A stretch of 64,000 nt of DNA from Pyrenochaeta sp. MPI-SDFR-AT-0127. Lineage: Eukaryota; Ascomycota; Dothideomycetes; Pleosporales; Cucurbitariaceae. Positions 10,252-23,137 of this stretch are shown one piece after another. Each line of letters opens with the position of its first letter. The first letter of the stretch is position 1. Where the stretch lies: positions 170,418-234,417 of the forward strand of contig JAGTJM010000053.1 of NCBI GenBank assembly GCA_020747015.1, written 5' to 3'. The notes under the pieces are model-generated. The model did not search any database. It was not told the DNA's origin and worked only from the letters and a program-made list of their open reading frames with translations. The translations under genes and the position numbers were made by a program.

Positions 10252-13200
10252 TCAACCGGCGCCTGCAGTACCAATCTGGGTAGGCTTTTGGAAGGCCGGT
10301 GAGCGATAGCTGTGCCGATGCGGTGACGCAGTCCGATGGCCGTCTCCTGAAGCTTGTGCTTCTCGACCAAATGGAGGGTTAGGAGAGCCTAGCACCGGGC
10401 TTTGTTGAGAATTGGGTGCTCCAACGGCCTGCCCGCCTGCTCCAGGGACTTGACGAACGGATGCCTCGCCAGCAAGGGCTTGTAGGTTGTTGTCTGCTTG
10501 CGTGATTTGAGGCGCGTTTCGTTGATCTTTTCTTGATGCCTTGCCACCTTGATTGCTGGGCGACGAGGCAGGCGCTGTGAGAGGGTTCTTGCCTCTCTGC
10601 TCCCATTGCCGCATAATCTCTTTGGCGCTCATATCGGACGCATTGTCGTCACTAAGCAGCTCCATGATCTCAGGTGGTACCTTGGTCGGGTTAGTTGATA
10701 TCTCTCCATGAGTCCATTGCACTCATACCTCAGAAAACTCATCGTTGTTCTCGATAAGCTCGAAAACAACCCTGACTGCTCCTTGGTCTACGCTCTTCAT
10801 TTCTTTGTCGTTGCTCTCGCGCAGAATGTTTGGTGCCATGACGGTAGCAATGTTCCAGGTATCCATCTTATTACCAGTTTCTTCATCGACGGTGTGGAAA
10901 GAGGAAACCCAGTTAAGGAAACAGAATAGCACCTCCATCGTGTCCCGGTGAGCTTTGGGCAGTAAGCACAGCACCAGGTGTAGTACTTTCTTCCTTTGCT
11001 CTTCATCTTCAAGATCTGTGTGCGTGAGTAAAGTGTCATTGAGAAGGCCAGCAATACTTACCATTCGCTGTCATAAACAGACGATAGAGCTTTAGCGTCA
11101 AGACCGGTTCCGGCATAAGTCGGAGGAAACGCTTGAGTAGATTGGCAAGAATGACTGGGTTCTTTGTGTTCAGATCGACTTGCTGTACGCCTTTGGCGTC
11201 AATCTCTTCTTCAAGCTCGCGCAGGGCTTTCAGATTTCCGTTCTTTCGGAACACGCCCTCTATGGACATGTCCATACTTCGCATCGCGGTGATGCAATCT
11301 TGAAGCAAAGCGGGAACCTTCAGAGCACCCGGCCCAACGCCTTCCGTACATTCATCTCCATACTTTTCTACCAAGTACTCGAGGGGCTGCCGGAAGGTTG
11401 CTTTATCGGAAACTGGTTTTTCGACTCCTACGGTGTTCTTCTTTGGTTTGTTCTTGGCCTTGCCAAATCCAATCTTACCCCAGAAGTTGTTCTTCTTCGA
11501 CTCAATAAGATCTAGCAACTCGCCCTGGTTGTACTGGTTGTCGTCAAGTAGAAGCCCTAATTGGAGCACAGCAAGTCCTTTCAGCTTGAAGTATTCAAGA
11601 GGCGAAAGCTCAGAAAAGAAGGTTCGTGGTCTGCCTTCCGTAATGTTCTGTAACTCCTGGCCTCCAGAGAAGTCGCGACGATGACCATTGTGCAATCGGG
11701 GCTGATCTTGTCCGAGTAGCGCGCTACCACCGGCGCGGAACGCATTTGGGCGCTGCTCGCGCTGCTGCTCCATTGCAGCCATACGCGCAATATCGTCTAG
11801 AGCAAGCGAATTTACAGCAAGAGTGGTATTGTCTGGGTCGTTTGACCCATCGCGCTCCTGAACGATTTGCATACCACCACGGATGTTAGGATCTCCCCCA
11901 GCTTCGATGCCCTCTGGTCCGTCGATGATACGCGATGCGCGCGCACGCTTCATCGTGTTTGACAGATGCTTGTCCAGTCTCGTCGACCGCAAACGCTTGA
12001 TGTCGGACATGGACTGCTCGTAGGCAGTGTTCCCACTTTGCTGACTTTCCGTGGTTGAGATGCCTCCGTAGGACTTTGAACGAGTATCCTGCCGTAGATG
12101 CGGCGGTTGAAGTTCGGATCCCTTGTCACCAAGGCGATGTCCTTGCGAGGAATCATAGCCGGTCAGGTTGGGATCATCTAGAACTCATTAGTGGGACGAA
12201 CGTAATCTCGGAAGCGGCTCCAGAAATCTGAGGAAGGGCGTCAAGATGAGTAGTGAGGACAAATAAAAGTTGTTGAGTAGAGCCCAACTTACCGGAAGTG
12301 TGAGGGACCGCACCACTGGAACGCAGTGTTGCCATGAGACGGGCGTGAGCAACATTGAGCAAATGTACGTATTGGCGCAGCTTCGTAATCTGCTGGAACC
12401 CACCCTCTGCGTCCGGCTGCGCCGCGGCACACGCAGGACAAAAGACCCTTTGCTTGCTCTTGCTCCAATATGCGTTTCGGACATCGTTGCGCAGGTCAGC
12501 ATTACAACCTCGACAGATCATACAGTTGTAGTTGAATGACATGTGGTTCAAGTGTAGGCATTTTTCTTCAACTTGGGCGTCGCATATTGGACATGCGTCC
12601 GCCCATCGTGGAACAAGCAGTGCAGATTCGACTGCCTGGTCCCGCTGAGCCTCCTCTTCTAGTCTGGCATCGAGCGAATTAACTTGGGTGAGGAAGTTTG
12701 TTAAACCGGTGGCGCTGCGTGTTTCGCGCTCGAGCTTCAGGGCACCTTGTAAGCAAATTCTTATGAGAAGCTTTAAATAGTGTGCCAACCCAGTGACCAG
12801 GGATAGGAGCTCTTGGGTGACGCCGAGGCGCCGAACACCGGTTCCCTGGGACTGGGTGAGGAGCGCGAAAAAAGCAACGACTTTCTTACAGAGCAACTTT
12901 GATTCGCGCGAATAGGTCAGGCCTTTTGGGACCCATCTGGCCAGCTGCGCGTCAAGTTCGTCAGCAGCGGCAAAGAGCAGCTCGACATGCACGATGAACT
13001 TTTTGGCTGCCATGACGCCATCAACGTATGCACCGTTGCTGACATGGAGCAACATGTCGGAAATGCAGGTCGCAGACTTTTCCTCAAAGGCTGAAAGCGT
13101 CTTCCAGATCCAGTTGACCTTTGCTTCGATTTCCTCTTCCTGCTGGCGCACAGTCTCGCGCACCTCGTCAGTCGCATCGCCATCAGCCCCTTGCAGGCGC

Positions 13201-14072
13201 TCCATGATGGGCTGCCCCGTTGAATGCAGTCGAACATTCCAGTATTTGTGAATCATGTAACATTCTGGATGCCAATGCTGGTTCTGCCCATTGCGAAAGA
13301 TTTCGACAAATTGTTTCAAAATTGATGTTTGGCAGCCATTGCATCGTTGTGCGAACTTGGTGGAATAATGGTAGTGGCAATAGACGCTGCCTTCGTGCTC
13401 GTAGTAGCTGTCTGAGGCCCCGAACACGGTAGGACATACTGAGCAGGTAAAGTGTTCGATGTGGTATTTGCGATCCAGGGCTGTGATGTAGGACCCACGG
13501 AGGGCTTGGCCGCATTCGAAGCAAAGTAAGTCGAGCCGTCTGAAGTAATCGGTTTCACACAAAGGGTACTGGCCGGGAGGCTTGTCGGGAACAGGAAAGA
13601 ACTTGGACGCTACAATTTTGCCGCAATCCTACACGCATGTTAGTACTGGTGGCCTCAATTATTTGGGGCTTGTCGAAAGGTGGGTAGAACAAGCAAATTG
13701 GCAGGTGAACACAGCAATGGCATGGCACATTCAATATCCGCTAGGCAATTGGACTTGCTCAAGCACCAAAGGAAGCGGGCGGCTTACGTGACAAGTAAAA
13801 CACTCCAAATGATAGGTATCGCCCAAGGCTCGCACAAATTGGCCTGTCAAGCCCTCGCCACATTTCCCACATATCTTGCCACTGCGCTTCGGCTTGGGTG
13901 GTATGGGCAAGTTGTTCTGCTGATCTGGGTCGGTGGAGGATCTCGAGGGATAGTCTGAGCGGTCGCGCATGGCGAGATTGTGTGAGGACTGTGCCTCGTC
14001 TGTGAGTCGCCGCGAGAGGCCATTGTTGCGTGGGTCGTAGCCGTACTGCGGCTGGGGGCCCTGGCCGTCCAT
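10252..14072 (-). CDS. lrg1: LIM domain RhoGAP (Lrg1 type)
   Basis: Five exons on the minus strand: 13788-14072, 12293-13628, 11062-12177, 10729-11015, 10252-10680 (1150 aa, all joins in frame). It is expected to stimulate GTP hydrolysis by Rho1 at growing tips, limiting cell wall synthesis. N-terminal LIM domains are seen: CGKCGEGLTGQFVRALGD..ECFTC, split by the first intron, then LLCFECGQALRGSYITALD and RCNGCQTSILKQFVEIFRNG. A fourth zinc-finger-like unit lies mid-protein (CPICDAQVEEKCLHLNHMSF). The RhoGAP domain spans about residues 790-1005, with arginine finger GVFRKNGNL, NLLKRFLRLMPEPVLT and ATVMAPNIL. The C-terminus is low complexity. Domain order and length fit Lrg1 of yeasts and LRG-1 of Neurospora rather than Rga1. 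Confidence 0.93.
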
Positions 14073-15273
14073 TGGAGGCAGTCCCTCCGCCGGCGTGTGC
14101 TATGTGCAATTACGCCAGATTCTGCAATGGCGGGTCACCAAACAGGGCGTCAAGAGCTGGCGGGTGCAGTCGAGGGCGGGGAGGGGAGAGAGACGAAGGA
14201 TATGTCAATGACACAGGACAGCGGCTCAAGATGCAAGTGATGTAGGGTTGCAAGGGTGGCAGCAGGGGTGCGTTGAGGTGGTGCTTCTACCCTTGCGAAT
14301 TGCAGACGCCAGAGAGACGGTGAGGGGTTGGCAATGGCGCTGGTGCTGTGCGCGATGGAGCGCAGCAGCTGGCGACGTCTCGGGGCGGCGGGGAGGGTGT
14401 GGCTATGTACAGTCGGCGCGATGGTGGGCTCGACGACATGCGTTCGCGGCGGAGAAGCGGGAGCGGTGGCGGTAGTGTGAATAGCAGAGCGGGCAAGCTC
14501 TGGGGGGGTAGGGGAACGGGGACCCTTGGGGGGTAGCGCCGCTGAAACACGGCCAGGACAGGCGCTGGAGAAGAGAGTCTGGCAGATGGGACTACTGGCA
14601 ACAGGGCAATTCGAGCGTGTAGCGGCGTGGCGAAAGACAGAGGACGGGCGGCAGGTATCGTGAGGTGTTTCTTGTTTGCAGCTTTGCGGCTGTGGTCCAT
14701 GTTGGATGCTGTGTGCACTGCCAGGCTAGGCCGCTTTTGCCCAGCAACTCCAAATTGGCGCTTTCCCGCTAATTGCGATCCACCACAGGCGGTACGCTGA
14801 CAGCAGCGCAGAGCATCCGAGCTTGAGACCCTTTGGAGCTTATTTTAGCTGCTATGGAGCAGACTACGCTGGTAGAGCAAAGCATAATAATTAATGCCAA
14901 CGACGGCGACATTTGTGCCTCTGCCAGGCCCTCGACAGTGGGGTGGCCTGCCATGGCTGTGCTCTGCTCGGCTCGCCACACACACACACACACGCACACA
15001 CGCGCGCACACAGAGACTGGCATCTTTTGCACAAATGCTGCATGGACACATGGCAGAGCGAGCCATGTAAGTGGCCTCGCATGCATATCTGCTTGCCAAA
15101 ACCCCAGACAGTAGACGTCAGCCGGCGGGGCATTTTTGCTGTGAGCTAGCGCCGTTCGAGGTACAAGGGGCTTGGCAGTCGAGTTTCAATTACGGACTAC
15201 TGACTGGCGCCACTGTGCCCAGCAAAGTTCCCACCCCAAGGCTCCTTGTCATCGCCTACAACACAAAGACACT
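14073..15273. other. divergent promoter region of lrg1 and rpb4
   Basis: A 1.2 kb region between two divergently transcribed housekeeping genes. The first 600 bases are GC-rich with many GGC/GGG runs, and probably form the lrg1 5' UTR and promoter. Long frames in this part on both strands are low-complexity by-products of the base composition and match no family. A CA microsatellite lies inside. Confidence 0.55.
14977..15013. repeat. CA dinucleotide microsatellite
   Basis: An imperfect (CA)n tract of about 37 bases, interrupted by CG steps, lies in the lrg1/rpb4 promoter interval. Confidence 0.9.
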
Positions 15274-15960
15274 ATGGATGGAGACGGGGAGAGCACATCG
15301 CGACAGGCGCCCGCGCCGCAGATTTTCAAGGCCCCAAGGCTAGTCTCGCGCCCCAAGCCGCTGGCACAGCAGGAGGAGGAGATGGGCAACGAGATCAAGC
15401 TGGGCGACTTTGAGGATGTGCATGCCCTGTCTGTGTCTGAGGCGCGGGCTGTCGTCACAGCTGTCCACGAGGCACGGAAGAAGAAGGACCCAGAGAACAA
15501 CCCACTGCGAGACAGGATCTACAACGACAGCTCGTACGTCAAGGCAAAACATGGAGGGGAAGCGCGGCAAGAATAGCTGTTGACACGGCGCAGAACCATC
15601 ACGCACTTCCTAGACTACCTCGAGAACTTTGCACGATACAAAGAGGAAGAGAGTCTGCACTCCATCGCCGCCCTCTTCGACACCCACCCCGAGCTCTCCA
15701 CCGTCGAAAAGGCCCTCTTAGGTACATGATGAGCAGGTAGCTCACGAGCAAAGGGAGCTGACAGATGGTGCAGGGACCCTGACGCCCGAGACTGCCGACG
15801 AGGCCACGACGCTCATTCCCTCGCTGCACGGCAAGCTGCACACAGATGAGCTCCAGCCCATTCTGGACGAATTGAACAAAATGCGTGAGTGGGAGAAGAT
15901 TGACAAGCCGGGCTCGAGCATGTAAAGCTGACTTCTCGGACAGAGGATCGCCACATATAG
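15274..15960 (+). CDS. rpb4: DNA-directed RNA polymerase II subunit Rpb4
   Basis: Four exons: 15274-15533, 15594-15721, 15774-15884, 15944-15960 (171 aa). With Rpb7 it forms the stalk of RNA polymerase II. Family signatures are visible: KLGDFEDVHALSVSEA near residue 45, HFLDYLENFARYKEEESL near 90, then EKALLGTLTPETADEATTLI and PSLHGKL..DELQPILDELNK. The first intron is placed at the donor GTACGT at 15534, which is the only choice I found that keeps frame with the GCGCAG acceptor and skips an in-frame TAG at 15574. The last exon is only 17 bases (ending QDRHI, stop at 15958) and is the least certain part. Confidence 0.85.
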
Positions 15961-18240
15961 AACCCTCCTGGTCCGTTTGGCCCGCAACATGGGCACCACC
16001 GATCAGATACCGATTGAATGCCAGTTGAATACCGGCCTTGTGCACGGTGCATTCGAACAAGTCCCGTCCGAGGCTTGCGCACATTGACGCATGTGGGTAG
16101 CAAAGGACCAGCGATTGCTTGAGTAGAAGCCTTCCAGGACCATGGTTTATCGGCCTGGCGTAAGTGCATAGATCGGCGCTCCTTGGCATTTCGCGATACC
16201 ATATCATAGACACGTGAGGCAGGAAAGTACTGACAGTTTACTCCTCACCGTTATTCATGCATGCATCTGTATGTTTGTTTTGCACACTCTGTCCAACTGC
16301 CAATCAGTCCCAATCATACTGCCATATCTCGTTGTGTTTGCATTGCCCACCAGAACGGCAGTCGCGACCACAATTCTCATCATGCACTTACCGTGTTTCG
16401 ACACACCACAGCTTCGACATTGTCCCATCATGCGCTGCACTAATAAATAACATACAGCCAAAGCAACCCTTACAGCAGTATGGACGCTATGGTACGGTCA
16501 GCGCAAGTCGTCTTGTATGTACAACTCCATGCTCTGCACGCTGCGGCTGGTGAGTGAGAACATTTACTTACTCTGCCCAGGATCTTCATGTAAAACCTGC
16601 GTTACCCTCACCGAGACGGAGAACTGTGCACACTCCTACCCAAACAGTCTGTGCTCGTGCATATCAAACAACGGCATATCCGATCCTCTCTTCGCTACTC
16701 TGAGCCGATGCCCCATGACTTTCCCTGGCCCACTGTAGCATATTCACACGGGGTAGCTCGACACTGCCTGTGCGTTCCCCATGGATCTGGTTTTCGTAGA
16801 CCGGTCACTGCTCGCAACAATCGTGACCCACTGTAATGGCTCGGTCATGTCCGCGCAGGGGCCGCTACCCAAGGTCTCCGCTTCTCCATCAGTCATCGTC
16901 AAATATCATCTTGCGACAATTTGTATGAATGGCTCGTCGGCGGCTTTTCCATCACCTCAGTCCCTTTTGCATACACAATTGCTCCGAGACGCTCGCTCTC
17001 GTTACGCCTCGCTCTAGTTTCCTCAAGTTACAATGTTGGTCTAGAACTTCGTTTGTTTTGTGTAAGCTCCATGAGAAATTGTTCGTCACGAGTGTCCTTG
17101 GCGTCCTTCCACGGCTCCACAGATGTTGTGGTCCTTCGAGCACTCAAGGGCTCCTACTCGGACAAGTTTGGCCCAAAGGTGCTAAGGCGTGAAGCTCGCA
17201 TCAGGCTCGATATTCATACCCCAGAGGTACGGCACTCGGACAAGCTTGTACCATATGCCCATTGACTCCATCGCTCTGTGGATCCTCCACTCTATCAACT
17301 CAACACAAGAACCACAGTTAATCGACATACCGTATGGTGGACTGTGGACTCAGAGAAGCTCCACAAGTATGTATCGAACAGCCTTCTCCACACGCCGCGA
17401 GATGGTGCATAATCTGTGCTTTTGCCCTAAATCCTAATCACTCCTGGAAAAGTATGTGCGCAACTTTGCAGCCTTTTACACTACCCATCTATAGGTCCGT
17501 ATGTGTTTACCGTTGACGACATTCAGGTTGTCATATTTCATGCTAATCGGTGTATCAGGTTCACTCACCCTAGTTGCTAAATCTTCAGGCATGACTTCAC
17601 TTTCGGGTTTCACTTCCCCGAACAGAAGAGTACCAGGGCAGTGTTTACTCGCATTCTGCTATCGCGCCTACAACGAATGAACAACGAATGAACTAGTAGG
17701 TTTGTGTATTGAGAGTCGGTCCGCTCAATCTTGGATTCACTGCGCTCATCTCGCCATGCTACGTACTACGCCGGAACAGGCCACTTTGGAGGGTCGCATT
17801 GTGGGAGACGGGCCGAAAGCGTCGCATTCTCTGTCAACCTCTGAATCGTCGCTCCGCACAAATGGGTGAGCGACGCTTTTGCAATACAAAATGCTGATGT
17901 CACTATGTAGCATGCAAAAGGGTTCAGAAAGAGTGCATCTGCGGAATCATAGCGTGGTGTTGAGCACGCAATCCTGGTACCACGAGATGTTAAAACAACT
18001 GCAACGCCTGTCAAGGTCTCACCTCAAAACAGACTTGCGCAGGCACGATCCACGTTTGATCGCCGCAACGGGCGCTTGGCTTGAATCCTTTTCCCCACAA
18101 GCAAGTACATATGCGCATGAGCACCGTTTTTGCAGACTGCCACTTGATTGTCTTGCTCCTAACAACTTTTACACCTGCTGGCGGTCAGTGTCATTCGCTT
18201 CCACCGTACCTTCTTATACTTTTATGTTTGTTACGTTTCA
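15961..18240. other. gene-free interval, 2.3 kb
   Basis: Contains only short frames without motifs on either strand. It lies upstream of the receptor gene and may include a long 5' leader or promoter. I see no RNA gene or mobile element in it. Confidence 0.45.
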
Positions 18241-19838
18241 ATGATGTTACACGCTGTGCGTGACCCGGCTCTTGCATCGCATCGACGACTTGCAGCTTGG
18301 GATCCAGCGAGTTCGATTCCATCTCTAGTTGGCAGCCTTCTTTCAGCTACTGCGACCCTCACAGTCATCCTGCTTTGGATATTTGCCGCTGGCGCAAAAA
18401 GGAGAGACTTTCGATATGCATTGATTCTTAATCTAACTGTTGCCGGTACGTACTCTGGAACCGTCATGCGCACGGAGAGGGTGGCTATTACTGTCAAAGA
18501 CACTGGACTCACAACTACCAACTATGCATTTGACTGATCAAATTCGATAGAATTCTTGAATTCAATGAACAACTCCATCTCAGGCATCGTTGTAGTAAAC
18601 AGGAAGGCTCCATTATTCCCGAGCGCGGCATGTAACTTCAATGGATGGTTAGGACAATTCTCGGTGCAGGTTCGTGGCAATACAATCCTTCGAGTCCATC
18701 GTAGCTGTTTGCGCCAGTTTGACTGATTTCTTGCTGCAGGCCATTGACTTCTCCATCCTTGCGATTAGTATCGTCACACTTCTCATCATACAGCTTCGCT
18801 CCTTCATCATCTACGCTACAACCACGACAAAAGCCTTGATCTGTCTGTCAATCTGGGTGATACCTCTCTTTACTAGTAAGCGTTCAACATGACCTGGCAG
18901 GGCTCCTGCTAGATTTACTAACAATCTATCTCTCAGGTGTTTATGCCTGGATCAGAGGTTACTATGGCCCTGTATCTGGGAACTGGTGCTGGATCGAGGA
19001 ACACCACGGACGCCAACGCTACAGCCTCACACATGGGTTGCGATTTGCTATCTTGTTCATTACGTTGTGCACTTACATCTTTGTTTTTGTGTACATGTCC
19101 CGACGACTGAGGCCACAGGATTTATCCAACATATCCATGGACAGCTATGATCAGCCCGAGGAAAGTAAAGGGGGACATCGTCGTGCTGTTCTCAGTGTAG
19201 GCAGCTTGCCTGGGTCTTCATCGCACGAAGCGAACTCTTCGTCGCCCCCATCCAAAAAAGGGCACAATCAGAAAATTAGCATGTCAGGGATTCCGCTTCG
19301 ATCCTCCATGTATCCCAAACCATCGATGCATGTGTCGAGGCACTCTGATCCTGACTTCATCGTTCCAACACGCCGACAACCCTCTTCGACCGATGATTCA
19401 GACTACGATATCGCGCTCGTAGATATCGAGAAAACCCTTCCTCGCCTGCCGGCACCCTCAGCATCGGCACCTCACGACTTTGACATGGAGAAGTACCCGC
19501 AGCCTCAAACACCGTCGGTTTCCAATGCGAACGCCCGAAAAGCAAAGATCGACCGCGAAATATGGAAAATGATGCTTCTCAACATGTATCCTGTCACCTA
19601 CCTCATTTTATGGCTACCCGGTATTGCAAACCGATTTGCAGAAGCAACAGGCCACAGCATCAGAGCCTTGGTTATCCTACAAAGCTCTACACAATTCATT
19701 GGAGCGGCCAATGCGACTGTATATCTATGCAAAGAGCATGGAAAGGATATCAGTCATTGGTGGAATAACCGATGGATAAGAGACGAAAGCGAAGCCCCAA
19801 AGGACGCGTTGAGCCTGTCCACGTATAGTAAGATCTAA
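18241..19838 (+). CDS. Git3/Gpr1-type G protein-coupled receptor
   Basis: Four exons: 18241-18445, 18551-18669, 18740-18875, 18937-19838 (453 aa). This fungal receptor class couples to the Gpa2-type G alpha and cAMP signalling, with glucose or other carbon sources as known ligands in yeasts. Helix 1 is SLLSATATLTVILLWIFAA. Five helices lie before a large third cytoplasmic loop of about 160 residues rich in Ser/Pro. After the loop comes the conserved block IDREIWKMMLLNMYPVTYLI, then LPGIANRFAEATGHS and a last helix (LQSSTQFIGAANATVYLCKE). The long third loop and the C-terminal block identify the class. Two ATGs (18241, 18244) are possible starts. The ligand cannot be inferred. Confidence 0.85.
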
Positions 19839-21997
19839 GTGGCATGATGAAGAAATGCGAATTCATCATTGGTGGCGACCACCAAAGCGATACAGCTGAT
19901 GCAACACACTCGCAAAGCCTTTCCTAGATATGCGACACCCCGTTTCGAGGTCCTCGCCATTACATTTTATTTTCAATTCTCTACCAATGCCACGCCACAC
20001 ACAAGTTGTGATGGATATATCATAGCGCCCGTCCCGCTTTTCTGATCCATTTGCGAAATCCTCGAATCGCGATAGGATACGGCTACATTCCCAGCAATTG
20101 CCCACTCAGGTTCATCTAAGGGACTGAGATTTTCAGCCGTATGTGAAATTTGGACCACGCGAACCACTGGCAGGAAAAGGCTGCTCAGTATATCGCAATT
20201 CAAGTGCACAGCCATCATGAATCTATTTCAGTGCCCTGGGGGCGGACGCCCTAGACCCTCAATCAACGTCAGCCAAACCAGGCACACAATGCTTGAGCGA
20301 TAAAGCTACAACAGCATTTTCATTTGCACATACCCCAACTTTTCTTTTGACACTGTCAACGCATCTATTTTATAGTGTACATCTACAAACATATTTCTGT
20401 ATATACATAATGATGTACGACAACATAGAAGATTCAGTGTTAGACTTCTTACCTTTCAATTCAAACAATCAGTCTAGCCTTAGACCCTATACTTTGCGTT
20501 CACATGATTAAAGCTTTTTTCCCGCCGCCTTGGGCTCGGCACTACTTCTCTCACACTTCGGTCTTTCTCTATTGCATCACACACCATACCTTCGATGCGA
20601 GGTCGGTTTCTACACAACCCGTCTGCACCTGGTTTCATACGTGATTTGGCCAAGACTGCCCTGGATGGAGTAAGGGGAAACGGAGCATTCCATGCTTGTT
20701 CGCTACAAAGCTACAAATCTCCTACATAATCTGGCCGAACTGGTCAAACATGGATGACAAAGCTGAGATACTGAACCCGCTGCCTCCGCAGAGTCATCAT
20801 CGAAAGACGCAGTAGTTGTTGAACAAACGACTGATACATCGGTGATCAGGGTGGTTGGTAAATGTCTTGATTTAGGCAATAGAACGTCATATAAGAACAC
20901 ATTGTGGAGAGGGACAGTATTCGGGACGCCTTGTAAGCCACATACAGGAAGGCCCGAGAAGGCTGAAGTTTTCAGGCAAGTATGCCGCCCTGGAGACGAG
21001 GTGTCATAAATTGAGTTGTTATCATGTTCACGTGAGCTGCAACAGGAATAAGTGAGCGCCCTGCTACGAAACTTGTACTTCGCACATCATTCGAGTTCGC
21101 ACATCATTCGAGTCATGCCACGTGGCGAGCGCATGGTATTTTCCGCCCTACTGAGATAAGGTTGAACAAGTGAATGAGCCCCTCCGATGTATGCGTGTGC
21201 AATTAGTCGCTGGCATGGTCATTAACTTTGGTTCTCGGGACAGAATCCCACAGTACGGGTTAGCGGTGGCGTTAACGGATAACGTAGGGTTGTTGAACAG
21301 CTAAAATCTGGGGAAAGCCCCTTAGGGCCCACCAATAGGCTGCTCCCACCTCCCCCCTCCGCTCGCGTGTGTTCACGAATGGTATTATCTCGGCACGCCA
21401 CAACTTCAACTCTTCCCGTTCCCTGACTCTTTCTCAACCAACTACGCTCCGAGGATGACACGGTCAAGCGAACGGCCAGATACTGCGCGTCAGTGACATA
21501 GTGGCTTCCTATGCGTGAGTCAATAGGCGAATGCTCCGAATGAGTGCCGTGGATGGGTTATCGATGTGCCAGCCATTTCCCCCTGGTTTTCTCATTCAGA
21601 AGACCTCCGCCCGGCTTGCGCAGCCACGGTCCACTAACAGTGTACCTACGCGTCGCCTTAGTCAGGGCAGCGGTAGTGCCTCAGTCCCTCCCTGCTTCCT
21701 TATGCCCTCCTGTAACAAAGAATCGCGGGAGATTCTCATAGTCCCTCTTGAAGGCTGTGGTGGCTTTTGACATGTGGGTTCTAGGTCGACCTATTTGTGC
21801 GCTCTGTGCGTAACCCGCTGCTCTGCGTCCGTCGCCTCTGCGATGTAGGCGGGCACTATATCTCTAACTCATGCGAGCCTGTTGATCCTTCAAGGTCTCC
21901 ATCGCTCTCGACCTCCGGCTTCACAGCTGCAGCTTGTATATTCCTTTTAACATCACTAGCGACTCGTCATAGCCCCTACCTTCTCTTCGACACCAGG
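19839..21997. other. gene-free interval, 2.2 kb
   Basis: No supported gene. The right part (21797-21997) is an open but unconvincing upstream extension of the next gene and is treated as its leader. A small tandem duplication lies at 21079-21112. Confidence 0.45.
21079..21112. repeat. tandem duplication of a 17-base unit
   Basis: The unit TTCGCACATCATTCGAG occurs twice, head to tail and perfect. Function, if any, is unknown. Confidence 0.9.
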
Positions 21998-23137
21998 ATG
22001 CGTGACGACAATGGCGTCGCAGACGACTACAAGATTCCCTATCGCACCGCTCTTGCGCTCATGGTGTTCATAACCATTGCCATATACAACGTCGGCGAAC
22101 TCACGGTTACGATCTTCCTCACCTTCAAGCAGCGCCATGGTCTGTACTTTTATTCGTTACTGGTCGCAACATGGGGCATTGTACCTTACACCCTTGGCTT
22201 CTTCTTCAAGTTTTACGACATCCCAATGCCGCCCATGCTCTACCTTACCTTGATCGCCGTCGGATGGCCCATGATGGTAACCGGGCAGTCGGTAGTGCTT
22301 TACTCGCGGCTCCACCTGATCTACCGCACTACTGCGGATAAAGGAAGATGGGTGCTCTACATGATCATCATCAACGCCATCATATGCCATATCCCGACCT
22401 CAACGTTAACCTACGGCTCCAACTCGTCCAACCCGGCACCATTCATCAAGCCCTATATGATCTACGAGAAGGTCCAGGTCACAATATTCTTCATTCAGGA
22501 AGTCATCATCTCTGGTCTCTACGTCCACAAGACTTTCCAGATTTTACGCTCCGAAGGTGGAATCCGAGGCCGCAATGCCCGACGTGTCATGAACCACTTG
22601 ATCTTTGTCAACATAGTCGTTATATTACTGGATGTCACCCTCATATCTCTCGAATACGCCGAGTACTACAACGTACAAGTAGTGTACAAAGCCGCCGTCT
22701 ACAGTATCAAGCTCAAGATGGAGTTCGCAATCCTGAACCGCCTTCGCGACCTCTTCCAAGGCCGCATCACCGATACTTCTGAAAACCAGCACTCGCGCTC
22801 CCACCACCGTTCTCAGCATGGCATTTCCACATACAACAGGACCGCCACTAAGTCGCACCTGATCAACGGCACCGTAGCTGGCACCGATAGTCCGCTGGGC
22901 AATTCGGCGTACGCGAGAATGGACGATAACGTGGGTCATGCTCATGGGATCAAGATGAAAAATATAGACGTGGTCAAGACTACAGAGGTCAGAATTGAAA
23001 GGGAAAAGAGGTTTTCAAGGGACAGCGACATAGAGGATGTTGAGCTACGCAGCGTGGCGGCGAGTAGTTTGACAAACGATGACATACGGAGAGCAAGCAG
23101 CACAAGTCCCAGCGAAGCGCGTATTGTAGGGTGCTGA
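21998..23137 (+). CDS. seven-helix integral membrane protein, DUF7703 type
   Basis: A single exon of 379 aa from ATG 21998 (MRDDNGVADDYKIPYRTALA). Seven hydrophobic segments are visible in the first 260 residues (for example ALALMVFITIAIYNVGELTV, LLVATWGIVPYTLGFFF, LIAVGWPMMVTGQSVVLYSR, YMIIINAIICHIPTST). The cytoplasmic tail is polar and His/Ser-rich. The pattern PMMVTGQSVVLYSRLHLI and the ILNRLRDLFQG motif after the last helix are typical of this Pezizomycotina family, whose topology resembles a receptor although no ligand or partner is known. The frame extends 67 codons upstream of the chosen start, but that part is atypical. Not an enzyme by any visible motif. Confidence 0.75.
   Translation: MRDDNGVADDYKIPYRTALALMVFITIAIYNVGELTVTIFLTFKQRHGLYFYSLLVATWGIVPYTLGFFFKFYDIPMPPMLYLTLIAVGWPMMVTGQSVVLYSRLHLIYRTTADKGRWVLYMIIINAIICHIPTSTLTYGSNSSNPAPFIKPYMIYEKVQVTIFFIQEVIISGLYVHKTFQILRSEGGIRGRNARRVMNHLIFVNIVVILLDVTLISLEYAEYYNVQVVYKAAVYSIKLKMEFAILNRLRDLFQGRITDTSENQHSRSHHRSQHGISTYNRTATKSHLINGTVAGTDSPLGNSAYARMDDNVGHAHGIKMKNIDVVKTTEVRIEREKRFSRDSDIEDVELRSVAASSLTNDDIRRASSTSPSEARIVGC

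Noticed and set aside
14287..14718. A 143-codon Pro/Ala/Arg-rich frame on the minus strand
   Set aside because: Low complexity driven by base composition in the lrg1 leader, and no domain; treated as untranslated sequence.
15599..16213. A 204-codon open frame on the minus strand
   Set aside because: It lies antisense to rpb4 exons, and the sense strand has clear family motifs; the frame has no family resemblance.
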